Below are positions 11,723 to 22,370 of a DNA stretch of 64,000 nucleotides, in pieces; within the stretch, counting starts at the first letter, position 1, and the number at the start of each line of letters is the position of its first letter. The position numbers and the translations under genes are program-made. This DNA comes from Paratinospora sagittata (taxonomy: Eukaryota; Streptophyta; Magnoliopsida; Ranunculales; Menispermaceae): contig CM069610.1 of the NCBI GenBank assembly GCA_035771175.1, positions 27,184,501-27,248,500 on the forward strand. The letters run 5' to 3'. The notes under the pieces were generated by a model. It saw only the letters and a program-made list of their open reading frames with translations. It did no database searches and had not been told where the DNA came from.

Positions 11723-12040
11723 ATGAGATACGCGATGGAAAACGTATTTAAATGGTGAGATACAGGGAGCAGTTTGCGGGCAGTAAATCTCGTAAAGGCA
11801 CCGAAAATGAAAAAAAAGTGCACCGAAAACGGACATCGGTAGAAAAAGTTAGTGCCCGTAGAACCAATACGCAGTAGGTAGCGTTTTTCCTGTTTTTATT
11901 ATATTTTCGCGGCGTTGGATAACGTAAAATAGCAACTGTCAAGAGCGAAAGAAAAAATCAGTCAGAGAGTCTAAAAGGGAGTTCCGACGGGAGGGAAAAA
12001 AAAAAGGAAATAGAACGAAAGAAAAAGAAAAAGTAAAAGA

Positions 12041-12159
12041 GGGGTGCAACACGAGGACTTCCCAGGAGGTCACCCATCCTAGTACTACTCTCGCCCAAGC
12101 ACGCTTAACTGCGGAGTTCTGATGGGATCCGGTGCATTAGTGCTGGTATGATCGCACCC
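12041..12159 (-). rRNA. 5S rRNA: 5S rRNA gene, unit 28
   Basis: Identical to the consensus by eye, hence one of the best candidates for an active copy. A 6-bp GAAAAA duplication lies in its terminator region, giving two T5 runs after the T4. Confidence 0.97.
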
Positions 12160-12471
12160 ATGAGATACGCGACGGAAAACGTATTTAAATGGTGAGATAC
12201 AGGGAGCAGTTTACGGGCAGTAGATCTCGTAAAGGCACCGAAAATGAAAAAAAAGTGCACCGAAAACGGACATCGGTAGAAAAAGTTAGTGCCCGTAGAA
12301 CCAATACGCAGTAGGTAGCGTTTTTCCTGTTTTTATTATATTTTCGCGGCGTTGGATAACGTAAAATAGCAACTGTTAAGAGCGAAAGAAAAAATCAGTC
12401 AGAGAGTCTAAAAGGGAATTCCGACGGGAGGGAAAAAAAAAAGGAAATAGAACGAAAGAAAAAGTAAAAGA
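12160..12471. other. A-type intergenic spacer, representative (between units 28 and 29)
   Basis: About 312 bp, no gene. From left to right it holds the unit 28 promoter, GCAGTTTACGGGCAGTAG, two copies of GCACCGAAAA about 23 bp apart around an A8 tract, an AT-rich stretch (TTTTTCCTGTTTTTATTATATTTT), a GC patch, a purine-rich stretch with GCGAAAGAAAAAA, a poly-A tract, ACGAAAGAAAAA, then the unit 29 terminator. All normal spacers follow this plan. Confidence 0.85.
12449..12471 (-). terminator. Pol III T-run terminators, representative (unit 29)
   Basis: Just after the gene the minus strand reads TC, then T4 (12466-12469), AC, then T5 (12459-12463). A longer T run lies about 30 bp further out. 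Variants: the T4 is broken in units 41, 50, 65, 74 (GTAACAGAG on plus) and shortened to T3 in 12, 17, 111, 119 (GTGAAAGA). The T5 is broken in 52, 57, 76 (GACAAAG) and in 133, 142 (AAATAG). No unit loses both. Confidence 0.8.
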
Positions 12472-12590
12472 GGGGTGCAACACGAGGACTTCCCAGGAGG
12501 TCACCCATCCTAGTACTACTCTCGCCCAAGCACGCTTAACTGCGGAGTTCTGATGGGATCCGGTGCATTAGTGCTGGTATGATCGCACCC
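12472..12590 (-). rRNA. 5S rRNA: 5S rRNA gene, unit 29 (consensus copy)
   Basis: Identical to the consensus and used as reference. Helix I is 1-9 with 110-118, helix II 14-20 with 58-65, helix III 29-32 with 45-48, and a GUGA loop at 87-90 closed by G85-C92 and G86-C91. C119 overhangs. TATA-like box, CGCG, boxes A/IE/C, T4 and T5 are all intact. Confidence 0.97.
12494..12541 (-). promoter_or_regulatory. Internal control region, representative (unit 29)
   Basis: Box A (RNA 50-64) is at 12527-12541, the intermediate element (67-72) at 12519-12524 and box C (80-97) at 12494-12511. In 5S genes these form the TFIIIA/TFIIIC binding region. Positions are transferred from known 5S genes, not measured here. 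The most variable gene bases of the window, 52 and 53, fall in box A. Confidence 0.75.
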
Positions 12591-12635
12591 ATGAGATACG
12601 CGACGGAAAACGTATTTAAATGGTGAGATACAGGG
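12591..12635 (-). promoter_or_regulatory. 5S upstream promoter, representative (unit 29)
   Basis: Read on the minus strand, TTTAAATA lies at 12613-12620 (-30 to -23), close to the -28 TATA-like element of plant 5S genes. CGCG lies at 12599-12602 (-12 to -9), where Arabidopsis has its GC element. Base -1 is T rather than the C described for Arabidopsis. Nearly all units share this block. Exceptions: G to A at -11 in units 132, 140 and 141; C to T at -12 in 136 and 145; G to C at -9 in 42 and 44; G to A at -9 in 22, 77, 85, 106 and 114; TTTAAATATG in 122 and 129. Confidence 0.8.
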
Positions 12636-12903
12636 AGCAGTTTGCGGGCAGTAGATCTCGTAAAGGCACCGAAAATGAAAAAAAAAGTGCACCGAAAACG
12701 GAAATCGGTAGAAAAAGTTAGTGCCCGTAGAACCAATACGCAGTAGGTAGCGTTTTTCCTGTTTTTATTATATTTTCGCGGCGTTGGATAACGTAAAATA
12801 GCAACTGTCAAGAGCGAAAGAAAAAATCAGTCAGAGAGTCTAAAAGGGAGTTCCGACGGGAGGGAAAAAAAAAAGGAAATAGAACGAAAGAAAAAGTAAA
12901 AGA

Positions 12904-13022
12904 GGGGTGCAACACGAGGACTTCCCAGGAGGTCACCCATCCTAGTACTACTCTCGCCCAAGCACGCTTAGCTGCGGAGTTCTGATGGGATCCGGTGCAT
13001 TAGTGCTGGTATGATCGCACCC
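12904..13022 (-). rRNA. 5S rRNA: 5S rRNA gene, unit 30
   Basis: Only U52C. Upstream spacer has CCTCTTTTT. Confidence 0.95.
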
Positions 13023-13334
13023 ATGAGATACGCGACGGAAAACGTATTTAAATGGTGAGATACAGGGAGCAGTTTGCGGGCAGTAGATCTCGTAAAGGCA
13101 CCGAAAATGAAAAAAAAGTGCACCGAAAACGGACATCGGTAGAAAAAGTTAGTGCCCGTAGAACCAATACGCAGTAGGTAGCGTTTTTCCTCTTTTTATT
13201 ATATTTTCGCGGCGTTGGATAACGTAAAATAGCAACTGTCAAGAGCGAAAGAAAAAATCAGTCAGAGAGTCTAAAAGGGAGTTCCGACGGGAGGGAAAAA
13301 AAAAAGGAAATAGAACGAAAGAAAAAGTAAAAGA

Positions 13335-13453
13335 GGGGTGCAACACGAGGACTTCCCAGGAGGTCACCCATCCTATTACTACTCTCGCCCAAGCACGCTT
13401 AGCTGCGGAGTTCTGATGGGATCCGGTGCATTAGTGCTGGTATGATCGCACCC
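13335..13453 (-). rRNA. 5S rRNA: 5S rRNA gene, unit 31
   Basis: C78A and U52C. Combines the mark of unit 27 with that of unit 30. Confidence 0.94.
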
Positions 13454-13765
13454 ATGAGATACGCGATGGAAAACGTATTTAAATGGTGAGATACAGGGAG
13501 CAGTTTGCGGGCAGTAGATCTCGTAAAGGCACCGAAAATGAAAAAAAAGTGCACCGAAAACGGACATCGGTAGAAAAAGTTAGTGCCCGTAGAACCAATA
13601 CGCAGTAGGTAGCGTTTTTCCTGTTTTTATTATATTTTCGCGGCGTTGGATAACGTAAAATAGCAACTGTCAAGAGCGAAAGAAAAAATCAGTCAGAGAG
13701 TCTAAAAGGGAGTTCCGACGGGAGGGAAAAAAAAAAGGAAATAGAACGAAAGAAAAAGTAAAAGA

Positions 13766-13884
13766 GGGGTGCAACACGAGGACTTCCCAGGACGTCACCC
13801 ATCCTAGTACTACTCTCGCCCAAGCACGCTTCACTGCGGAGTTCTGATGGGATCCGGTGCATTAGTGCTGGTATGATCGCACCC
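13766..13884 (-). rRNA. 5S rRNA: 5S rRNA gene, unit 32
   Basis: C92G and U53G. Confidence 0.94.
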
Positions 13885-14196
13885 ATGAGATACGCGACGG
13901 AAAACGTATTTAAATGGTGAGATACAGGGAGCAGTTTGCGGGCAGTAGATCTCGTAAAGGCACCGAAAATGAAAAAAAAGTGCACCGAAAACGGACATCG
14001 GTAGAAAAAGTTAGTGCCCGTAGAACCAATACGCAGTAGGTAGCGTTTTTCCTGTTTTTATTATATTTTCGCGGCGTTGGATAACGTAAAATAGCAACTG
14101 TCAAGAGCGAAAGAAAAAATCAGTCAGAGAGTCTAAAAGGGAGTTCCGACGGGAGGGAAAAAAAAAAGGAAATAGAACGAAAGAAAAAGTAAAAGA

Positions 14197-14315
14197 GGGG
14201 TGCAACACGAGGACTTCCCAGGAGGTCACCCATCCTATTACTACTCTCGCCCAAGCACGCTTAACTGCGGAGTTCTGATGGGATCCGGTGCATTAGTGCT
14301 GGTATGATCGCACCC
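14197..14315 (-). rRNA. 5S rRNA: 5S rRNA gene, unit 33
   Basis: Only C78A. Duplicate of unit 31 without U52C. Confidence 0.95.
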
Positions 14316-14627
14316 ATGAGATACGCGATGGAAAACGTATTTAAATGGTGAGATACAGGGAGCAGTTTGCGGGCAGTAGATCTCGTAAAGGCACCGAAAA
14401 TGAAAAAAAAGTGCACCGAAAACGGACATCGGTAGAAAAAGTTAGTGCCCGTAGAACCAATACGCAGTAGGTAGCGTTTTTCCTGTTTTTATTATATTTT
14501 CGCGGCGTTGGATAACGTAAAATAGCAACTGTCAAGAGCGAAAGAAAAAATCAGTCAGAGAGTCTAAAAGGGAGTTCCGACGGGAGGGAAAAAAAAAAGG
14601 AAATAGAACGAAAGAAAAAGTAAAAGA

Positions 14628-14746
14628 GGGGTGCAACACGAGGACTTCCCAGGACGTCACCCATCCTAGTACTACTCTCGCCCAAGCACGCTTCACTGCG
14701 GAGTTCTGATGGGATCCGGTGCATTAGTGCTGGTATGATCGCACCC
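14628..14746 (-). rRNA. 5S rRNA: 5S rRNA gene, unit 34
   Basis: C92G and U53G, duplicate of unit 32. Upstream spacer has ATGCACC for GTGCACC. Confidence 0.94.
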
Positions 14747-15058
14747 ATGAGATACGCGACGGAAAACGTATTTAAATGGTGAGATACAGGGAGCAGTTTG
14801 CGGGCAGTAGATCTCGTAAAGGCACCGAAAATGAAAAAAAAATGCACCGAAAACGGACATCGGTAGAAAAAGTTAGTGCCCGTAGAACCAATACGCAGTA
14901 GGTAGCGTTTTTCCTGTTTTTATTATATTTTCGCGGCGTTGGATAACCTAAAATAGCAACTGTCAAGAGCGAAAGAAAAAATCAGTCAGAGAGTCTAAAA
15001 GGGAGTTCCGACGGGAGGGAAAAAAAAAAGGAAATAGAACGAAAGAAAAAGTAAAAGA

Positions 15059-15177
15059 GGGGTGCAACACAAGGACTTCCCAGGAGGTCACCCATCCTAG
15101 TACTACTCTCGCCCAAGCACGCTTAACTGCGGAGTTCTGATGGGATCCGGTGCATTAGTGCTGGTATGATCGCACCC
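15059..15177 (-). rRNA. 5S rRNA: 5S rRNA gene, unit 35
   Basis: Only C107U, as in unit 24. The spacer to unit 36 lacks 5 bp at CTGTCGAAAG, giving 425-bp spacing. Confidence 0.95.
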
Positions 15178-15483
15178 ATGAGATACGCGACGGAAAACGT
15201 ATTTAAATGGTGAGATACAGGGAGCAGTTTACGGGAAGTAGATCTCGTAAAGGCACCGAAAATGAAAAAAAAGTGCACCGAAAACGGACATCGGTAGAAA
15301 AAGTTAGTGCCCGTAGAACCAATACGCAGTAGGTAGCGTTTTTCCTGTTTTTATTATATTTTCGCGGCGTTGGATAACGTAAAATAGCAACTGTCGAAAG
15401 AAAAAATCAGTCAGAGAGTCTAAAAGGGAGTTCCGACGGGAGGGAAAAAAAAAAGGAAATAGAACGAAAGAAAAAGTAAAAGA

Positions 15484-15602
15484 GGGGTGCTACACGAGGA
15501 CTTCCCAGGAGGTCACCCATCCTAGTACTACTCTCGCCCAAGCACGCTTAACTGCGGAGTTCTGATGGGATCCGGTGCATTAGTGCTGGTATGATCGCAC
15601 CC
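15484..15602 (-). rRNA. 5S rRNA: 5S rRNA gene, unit 36
   Basis: Only U112A. Base -2 is T instead of A. Confidence 0.95.
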
Positions 15603-15914
15603 AAGAGATACGCGACGGAAAACGTATTTAAATGGTGAGATACAGGGAGCAGTTTGCGGGCAGTAGATCTCGTAAAGGCACCGAAAATGAAAAAAAAGTG
15701 CACCGAAAACGGACATCGGTAGAAAAAGTTAGTGCCCGTAGAACCAATACGCAGTAGGTAGCGTTTTTCCTGTTTTTATTATATTTTCGCGGCGTTGGAT
15801 AACGTAAAATAGCAACTGTCAAGAGCGAAAGAAAAAATCAGTCAGAGGGTCTAAAAGGGAGTTCCGACGGGAGGGAAAAAAAAAAGGAAATAGAACGAAA
15901 GAAAAAGTAAAAGA

Positions 15915-16033
15915 GGGGTGCAACACGAGGACTTCCCAGGAGGTCACCCATCCTAGTACTACTCTCGCCCAAGCACGCTTAGCTGCGGAGTTCTGATGGG
16001 ATCCGGTGCATTAGTGCTGGTATGATCGCACCC
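15915..16033 (-). rRNA. 5S rRNA: 5S rRNA gene, unit 37
   Basis: Only U52C. Its upstream spacer marks (CACCAAAAACGG, CCTCTTTTT) reappear in unit 44. Confidence 0.95.
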
Positions 16034-16344
16034 ATGAGATACGCGACGGAAAACGTATTTAAATGGTGAGATACAGGGAGCAGTTTGCGGGCAGTAGATC
16101 TCGTAAAGGCACCGAAAATGAAAAAAAAGTGCACCAAAAACGGACATCGGTAGAAAAAGTTAGTGCCCGTAGAACCAATACGCAGTAGGTAGCGTTTTTC
16201 CTCTTTTTATTATATTTTCGCGGCGTTGGATAACGTAAAATAGCAACTGTCAAGAGCGAAAGAAAAAATCAGTCAGAGAGTCTAAAAGGGAGTTCCGACG
16301 GGAGGGAAAAAAAAAGGAAATAGAACGAAAGAAAAAGTAAAAGA

Positions 16345-16463
16345 GGGGTGCAACACGAGGACTTCCCAGGAGGTCACCCATCCTAGTACTACTCTCGCCC
16401 AAGAACGCTTAACTGCGGAGTTCTGATGGGATCCGGTGCATTAGTGCTGGTATGATCGCACCA
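16345..16463 (-). rRNA. 5S rRNA: 5S rRNA gene, unit 38
   Basis: G60U (breaks C18-G60) and G1U, a pyrimidine at the predicted start site. Confidence 0.93.
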
Positions 16464-16775
16464 ATGAGATACGCGACGGAAAACGTATTTAAATGGTGAG
16501 ATACAGGGAGCAGTTTGCGGGTAGTAGATCTCGTAAAGGCACCGAAAATGAAAAAAAAGTGCACCGAAAACGGACGTCGGTAGAAAAAGTTAGTGCCCGT
16601 AGAACCAATACGCAGTACGTAGCGTTTTTCCTGTTTTTATTATATTTTCGCGGCGTTGGATAACGTAAAATAGCAACTGTCAAGAGCGAAAGAAAAAATC
16701 AGTCAGAGAGTCTAAAAGGGAGTTCCGACGGGAGGGAAAAAAAAAAGGAAATAGAACGAAAGAAAAAGTAAAAGA

Positions 16776-16894
16776 GGGGTGCAACACGAGGACTTCCCAG
16801 GAGGTCGCCCATCCTAGTACTACTCTCGCCCAAGCACGCTTAACTGCGGACTTCTGATGGGATCCGGTGCATTAGTGCTGGTATGATCGCACCC
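16776..16894 (-). rRNA. 5S rRNA: 5S rRNA gene, unit 39
   Basis: U88C and C44G. Upstream spacer has AAGGGCACC, shared with unit 48. Confidence 0.94.
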
Positions 16895-17206
16895 ATGAGA
16901 TACGCGACGGAAAACGTATTTAAATGGTGAGATACAGGGAGCAGTTTGCGGGCAGTAGATCTCGTAAAGGCACCGAAAATGAAAAAAAAGGGCACCGAAA
17001 ACGGACATCGGTAGAAAAAGTTAGTGCCCGTAGAACCAATACGCAGTAGGTAGCGTTTTTCCTGTTTTTATTATATTTTCGCGGCGTTGGATAACGTAAA
17101 ATAGCAACTGTCAAGAGCGAAAGAAAAAATCAGTCAGAGAGTCTAAAAGGGAGTTCCGACGGGAGGGAAAAAAAAAAGGAAATAGAACGAAAGAAAAAGT
17201 AAAAGA

Positions 17207-17325
17207 GGGGTGCAACACGAGGACTTCCCAGGAGGTCACCCATCCTAGTACTACTCTCGCCCAAGTGCGCTTAACTGCGGAGTTCTGATGGGATCCGGTG
17301 CATTAGTGCTGGTATGATCGCACCC
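17207..17325 (-). rRNA. 5S rRNA: 5S rRNA gene, unit 40
   Basis: G60A and U59C, both in helix II. Upstream CCTATTTTT. Confidence 0.94.
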
Positions 17326-17636
17326 ATGAGATACGCGACGGAAAACGTATTTAAATGGTGAGATACAGGGAGCAGTTTGCGGGCAGTAGATCTCGTAAAG
17401 GCACCGAAAATGAAAAAAAAGTGCACCGAAAACGGACATCGGTAGAAAAAGTTAGTGCCCGTAGAACCAATACGCAGTAGGTAGCGTTTTTCCTATTTTT
17501 ATTATATTTTCGCGGCGTTGGATAACGTAAAATAGCAACTGTCAAGAGCGAAAGAAAAAATCAGTCAGAGAGTCTAAAAGGGAGTTCCGACGGGAGGGAA
17601 AAAAAAAGGAAATAGAACGAAAGAAAAAGTAACAGA

Positions 17637-17755
17637 GGGGTGCAACGCGAGGACTTCCCAGGAGGTCACCCATCCTAGAACTACTCTCGCCCAAGCACGC
17701 TTAACTGCGGAGTTCTGATGGGATCCGGTGCATTAGTGCTGGTATGATCGCAACC
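17637..17755 (-). rRNA. 5S rRNA: 5S rRNA gene, unit 41
   Basis: U109C, A77U and G3U. First T-run broken to TGTT; T5 intact. Confidence 0.92.
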
Positions 17756-18066
17756 ATGAGATACGCGACGGAAAACGTATTTAAATGGTGAGATACAGGG
17801 AGCAGTTTGCGGGCAGTAGATCTCGTAAAGGCACCGAAAATGAAAAAAAAGTGCACCGAAAACGGACATCGGTAGAAAAAGTTAGTGCCCGTAGAACCAA
17901 TACGCAGTAGGTAGCGTTTTTCCTGTTTTTATTATATTTTCGCGGCGTTGGATAACGTAAAATAGCAACTGTCAAGAGCGAAAGAAAAAATCAGTCAGAG
18001 AGTCTAAAAGGGAGTTCCGACGGGAGGGAAAAAAAAAGGAAATAGAACGAAAGAAAAAGTAAAAGA

Positions 18067-18185
18067 GGGGTGCAACACGAGGACTTCCCAGGAGGTCACC
18101 CATCCTATTACTACTCTCGCCCAAGCACGCTTAACTGCGGAGTTCTGATGGGATCCGGTGCATTAGTGCTGGTATGATCGCACCC
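18067..18185 (-). rRNA. 5S rRNA: 5S rRNA gene, unit 42
   Basis: Only C78A. Promoter base -9 is C instead of G, shared only with unit 44. Confidence 0.94.
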
Positions 18186-18497
18186 ATGAGATAGGCGACG
18201 GAAAACGTATTTAAATGGTGAGATACAGGGAGCAGTTTGCGGGCAGTAGATCTCGTAAAGGCACCGAAAATGAAAAAAAAGTGCACCGAAAACGGACATC
18301 GGTAGAAAAAGTTAGTGCCCGTAGAACCAATACGCAGTAGGTAGCGTTTTTCCTGTTTTTATTATATTTTCGCGGCGTTGGATAACGTAAAATAGCAACT
18401 GTCAAGAGCGAAAGAAAAAATCAGTCAGAGGGTCTAAAAGGGAGTTCCGACGGGAGGGAAAAAAAAAAGGAAATAGAACGAAAGAAAAAGTAAAAGA

Positions 18498-18616
18498 GGG
18501 GTGCAACACGAGGACTTCCCAGGAGGTCACCCATCCTAGTACTACTCTCGCCCAAGCACGCTTAGCTGCGGAGTTCTGATGGGATCCGGTGCATTAGTGC
18601 TGGTATGATCGCACCC
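18498..18616 (-). rRNA. 5S rRNA: 5S rRNA gene, unit 43
   Basis: Only U52C. Related to unit 37 by GAGGGTCT and CCTCTTTTT in the flanks. Confidence 0.95.
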
Positions 18617-18928
18617 ATGAGATACGCGACGGAAAACGTATTTAAATGGTGAGATACAGGGAGCAGTTTGCGGGCAGTAGATCTCGTAAAGGCACCGAAA
18701 ATGAAAAAAAAGTGCACCGAAAACGGACATCGGTAGAAAAAGTTAGTGCCCGTAGAACCAATACGCAGTAGGTAGTGTTTTTCCTCTTTTTATTATATTT
18801 TCGCGGCGTTGGATAACGTAAAATATCAACTGTCAAGAGCGAAAGAAAAAATCAGTCAGAGAGTCTAAAAGGGAGTTCCGACGGGAGGGAAAAAAAAAAG
18901 GAAATAGAACGAAAGAAAAAGTAAAAGA

Positions 18929-19047
18929 GGGGTGCAACACGAGGACTTCCCAGGAGGTCACCCATCCTATTACTACTCTCGCCCAAGCACGCTTAACTGC
19001 GGAGTTCTGATGGGATCCGGTGCATTAGTGCTGGTATGATCGCACCC
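18929..19047 (-). rRNA. 5S rRNA: 5S rRNA gene, unit 44 (hybrid unit)
   Basis: Only C78A. The gene and -9 base match unit 42, the distal upstream spacer (CACCAAAAACGG, CCTCTTTTT) matches unit 37: a recombinant unit. Confidence 0.94.
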
Positions 19048-19358
19048 ATGAGATAGGCGACGGAAAACGTATTTAAATGGTGAGATACAGGGAGCAGTTT
19101 GCGGGCAGTAGATCTCGTAAAGGCACCGAAAATGAAAAAAAAGTGCACCAAAAACGGACATCGGTAGAAAAAGTTAGTGCCCGTAGAACCAATACGCAGT
19201 AGGTAGCGTTTTTCCTCTTTTTATTATATTTTCGCGGCGTTGGATAACGTAAAATAGCAACTGTCAAGAGCGAAAGAAAAAATCAGTCAGAGAGTCTAAA
19301 AGGGAGTTCCGACGGGAGGGAAAAAAAAAGGAAATAGAACGAAAGAAAAAGTAAAAGA

Positions 19359-19477
19359 GGGGTGCAACACGAGGACTTCCCAGGAGGTCACCCATCCTAG
19401 TACTACTCTCGCCCAAGAACGCTTAACTGCGGAGTTCTGATGGGATCCGGTGCATTAGTGCTGGTATGATCGCACCA
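19359..19477 (-). rRNA. 5S rRNA: 5S rRNA gene, unit 45
   Basis: G60U and G1U: duplicate of unit 38 with all its spacer marks. Confidence 0.93.
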
Positions 19478-19789
19478 ATGAGATACGCGACGGAAAACGT
19501 ATTTAAATGGTGAGATACAGGGAGCAGTTTGCGGGTAGTAGATCTCGTAAAGGCACCGAAAATGAAAAAAAAGTGCACCGAAAACGGACGTCGGTAGAAA
19601 AAGTTAGTGCCCGTAGAACCAATACGCAGTACGTAGCGTTTTTCCTGTTTTTATTATATTTTCGCGGCGTTGGATAACGTAAAATAGCAACTGTCAAGAG
19701 CGAAAGAAAAAATCAGTCAGAGAGTCTAAAAGGGAGTTCCGACGGGAGGGAAAAAAAAAAGGAAATAGAACGAAAGAAAAAGTAAAAGA

Positions 19790-19908
19790 GGGGTGCAACA
19801 CGAGGACTTCCCAGGAGGTCGCCCATCCTAGTACTACTCTCGCCCAAGCACGCTTACCTGCGGAGTTCTGATGGGATCCGGTGCATTAGTGCTGGTATGA
19901 TCGCACCC
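19790..19908 (-). rRNA. 5S rRNA: 5S rRNA gene, unit 46
   Basis: U88C and U52G. Confidence 0.94.
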
Positions 19909-20219
19909 ATGAGATACGCGACGGAAAACGTATTTAAATGGTGAGATACAGGGAGCAGTTTGCGGGCAGTAGATCTCGTAAAGGCACCGAAAATGAAAAA
20001 AAAGTGCACCGAAAACGGACATCGGTAGAAAAAGTTAGTGCCCGTAGAACCAATACGCAGTAGGTAGCGTTTTTCCTGTTTTTATTATATTTTCGCGGCG
20101 TTGGATAACGTAAAATAGCAACTGTCAAGAGCGAAAGAAAAAATCAGTCAGAGAGTCTAAAAGGGAGTTCCGACGGGAGGGAAAAAAAAAGGAAATAGAA
20201 CGAAAGAAAAAGTAAAAGA

Positions 20220-20337
20220 GGGGTGCAACACGAGGACTTCCAAGAGGTCACCCATCCTAGTACTACTCTCGCCCAGGCACGCTTAACTGCGAAGTTCTGA
20301 TGGGATCCGGTGCATTAGTGCTGGTATGATCGCACCC
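20220..20337 (-). rRNA. 5S rRNA: 5S rRNA gene, unit 47 (1-nt deletion)
   Basis: 118 nt. One base is missing in 94-99 (plus strand CTTCCAAGAGG), in box C; also U62C and C46U. Base -8 changed (GATTCGCG). Possibly non-functional. Confidence 0.87.
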
Positions 20338-20648
20338 ATGAGATTCGCGACGGAAAACGTATTTAAATGGTGAGATACAGGGAGCAGTTTGCGGGCAGTA
20401 GATCTCGTAAAGGCACCGAAAATGAAAAAAAAGTGCACCGAAAACGGACATCGGTAGAAAAAGTTAGTGCCCGTAGAACCAATACGCAGTAGGTAGCGTT
20501 TTTCCTGTTTTTATTATATTTTTGCGGCGTTGGATAACGTAAAATAGCAACTGTCAAGAGCGAAAGAAAAAATCAGTCAGAGAGTCTAAAAGGGAGTTCC
20601 GACGGGAGGGAAAAAAAAAGGAAATAGAACGAAAGAAAAAGTAAAAGA

Positions 20649-20767
20649 GGGGTGCAACACGAGGACTTCCCATGAGGTCACCCATCCTATTACTACTCTC
20701 GCCCAGGCACCCTTAACTGCGTAGTTCTGATGGGATCCGGTGCATTAGTGCTGGTATGATCGCACCC
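20649..20767 (-). rRNA. 5S rRNA: 5S rRNA gene, unit 48
   Basis: C95A, C78A, U62C, C57G and C46A. Two stem pairs (G81-C95, G31-C46) are lost. Upstream AAGGGCACC as in unit 39. Confidence 0.9.
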
Positions 20768-21079
20768 ATGAGATACGCGACGAAAAACGTATTTAAATGG
20801 TGAGATACAGGGAGCAGTTTGCGGGCAGTAGATCTCGTAAAGGCACCGAAAATGAAAAAAAAGGGCACCGAAAACGGACATCGGTAGAAAAAGTTAGTGC
20901 CCGTAGAACCAATACGCAGTAGGTAGCGTTTTTCCTGTTTTTATTATATTTTCGCGGCGTTGGATAACGTAAAATAGCAACTGTCAAGAGCGAAAGAAAA
21001 AATCAGTCAGAGAGTCTAAAAGGGAGTTCCGACGGGAGGGAAAAAAAAAAGGAAATAGAACGAAAGAAAAAGTAAAAGA

Positions 21080-21198
21080 GGGGTGCAACACGAGGACTTC
21101 CCAGGAGGTCACCCATCCTAGTACTACTCTCGCCCAAGCGCGCTTAACTGCGGAGTTCTGATGGGATCCGGTGCATTAGTGCTGGTATGATCGCACCC
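21080..21198 (-). rRNA. 5S rRNA: 5S rRNA gene, unit 49
   Basis: Only U59C. Counterpart of unit 40. Confidence 0.95.
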
Positions 21199-21509
21199 AT
21201 GAGATACGCGACGGAAAACGTATTTAAATGGTGAGATACAGGGAGCAGTTTGCGGGCAGTAGATCTCGTAAAGGCACCGAAAATGAAAAAAAAGTGCACC
21301 GAAAACGGACATCGGTAGAAAAAGTTAGTGCCCGTAGAACCAATACGCAGTAGGTAGCGTTTTTCCTATTTTTATTATATTTTCGCGGCGTTGGATAACG
21401 TAAAATAGCAACTGTCAAGAGCGAAAGAAAAAATCAGTCAGAGAGTCTAAAAGGGAGTTCCGACGGGAGGGAAAAAAAAAGGAAATAGAACGAAAGAAAA
21501 AGTAACAGA

Positions 21510-21628
21510 GGGGTGCAACGCGAGGACTTCCCAGGAGGTCACCCATCCTAGAACTACTCTCGCCCAAGCACGCTTAACTGCGGAGTTCTGATGGGATCCG
21601 GTGCATTAGTGCTGGTATGATCGCACCC
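21510..21628 (-). rRNA. 5S rRNA: 5S rRNA gene, unit 50
   Basis: U109C, A77U, first T-run broken. Counterpart of unit 41 but with normal G3. Confidence 0.93.
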
Positions 21629-21939
21629 ATGAGATACGCGACGGAAAACGTATTTAAATGGTGAGATACAGGGAGCAGTTTGCGGGCAGTAGATCTCGTA
21701 AAGGCACCGAAAATGAAAAAAAAGTGCACCGAAAACGGACATCGGTAGAAAAAGTTAGTGCCCGTAGAACCAATACGCAGTAGGTAGCGTTTTTCCTGTT
21801 TTTATTATATTTTCGCGGCGTTGGATAACGTAAAATAGCAACTGTCAGGAGCGAAAGAAAAAATCAGTCAGAGAGTCTAAAAGGGAGTTCCGACGGGAGG
21901 GAAAAAAAAAGGAAATAGAACGAAAGAAAAAGTAAAAGA

Positions 21940-22058
21940 GGGGTGCAACATGAGGACTTCACAGGAGGTCGCCCATCCTAGTACTACTCTCGCCCAAGCA
22001 CGCTTAACTGCGCAGTTCTGATGGGATCCGGTGCATTAGTGCTGGTATTATCGCAACC
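21940..22058 (-). rRNA. 5S rRNA: 5S rRNA gene, unit 51
   Basis: G108A, G98U, U88C, C46G, C10A and G3U, among the most changed genes of the A domain. G108A breaks C67-G108. Confidence 0.88.
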
Positions 22059-22370
22059 ATGAGATACGCGACGGAAAACGTATTTAAATGGTGAGATACA
22101 GGGAGCAGTTTGCGGGCAGTAGATCTCGTAAAGGCACCGAAAATGAAAAAAAAGTGCACCGAAAACGGACATCGGTAGAAAAAGTTAGTGCCCGTAGAAC
22201 CAATACGCAGTAGGTAGCGTTTTTCCTGTTTTTATTATATTTTCGCGGCGTTGGATAACGTAAAATAGCAACCGTTAAGAGCGAAAGAAAAAATCAGTCA
22301 GAGAGTCTAAAAGGGAGTTCCGACGGGAGGGAAAAAAAAAAGGAAATAGAACGAAAGACAAAGTAAAAGA

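Larger units (their letters stand above)
10311..13765 (-). repeat. 4-unit block duplication, units 24-27 and 28-31
   Basis: Offset 1729-1731 bp. Shared marks: TTTACGGGCAG and CTGTTAAG with 24/28, GGGAATTCC before and GAAATCGG after 25/29, C78A and GCGATGG in 27/31. Confidence 0.75.
13335..15058 (-). repeat. 2-unit block duplication, units 31-32 and 33-34
   Basis: Offset 862 bp. Units 31 and 33 share C78A and GCGATGG; 32 and 34 share C92G and U53G. Unit 31 additionally has U52C. Confidence 0.8.
15915..21939 (-). repeat. Mosaic duplication region, units 37-50
   Basis: Unit 38 returns as 45 (G60U, G1U, GGGTAGTAG, GACGTCGG, CAGTACGTAG; 3014 bp apart). Units 40-41 return as 49-50 (3873 bp apart; U59C with CCTATTTTT, then U109C, A77U and the broken T4). 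Unit 37 is related to 43 (GAGGGTCT, U52C, CCTCTTTTT). Unit 44 is a 42/37 hybrid. The pattern fits two or more overlapping unequal exchanges. Confidence 0.7.

Noticed and set aside
12472..12590. Compensatory base-pair changes in helix I
   Set aside because: I looked for paired changes such as G3U with C116A or G5C with C114G and found none; the terminal-helix changes I saw are unpaired single changes.
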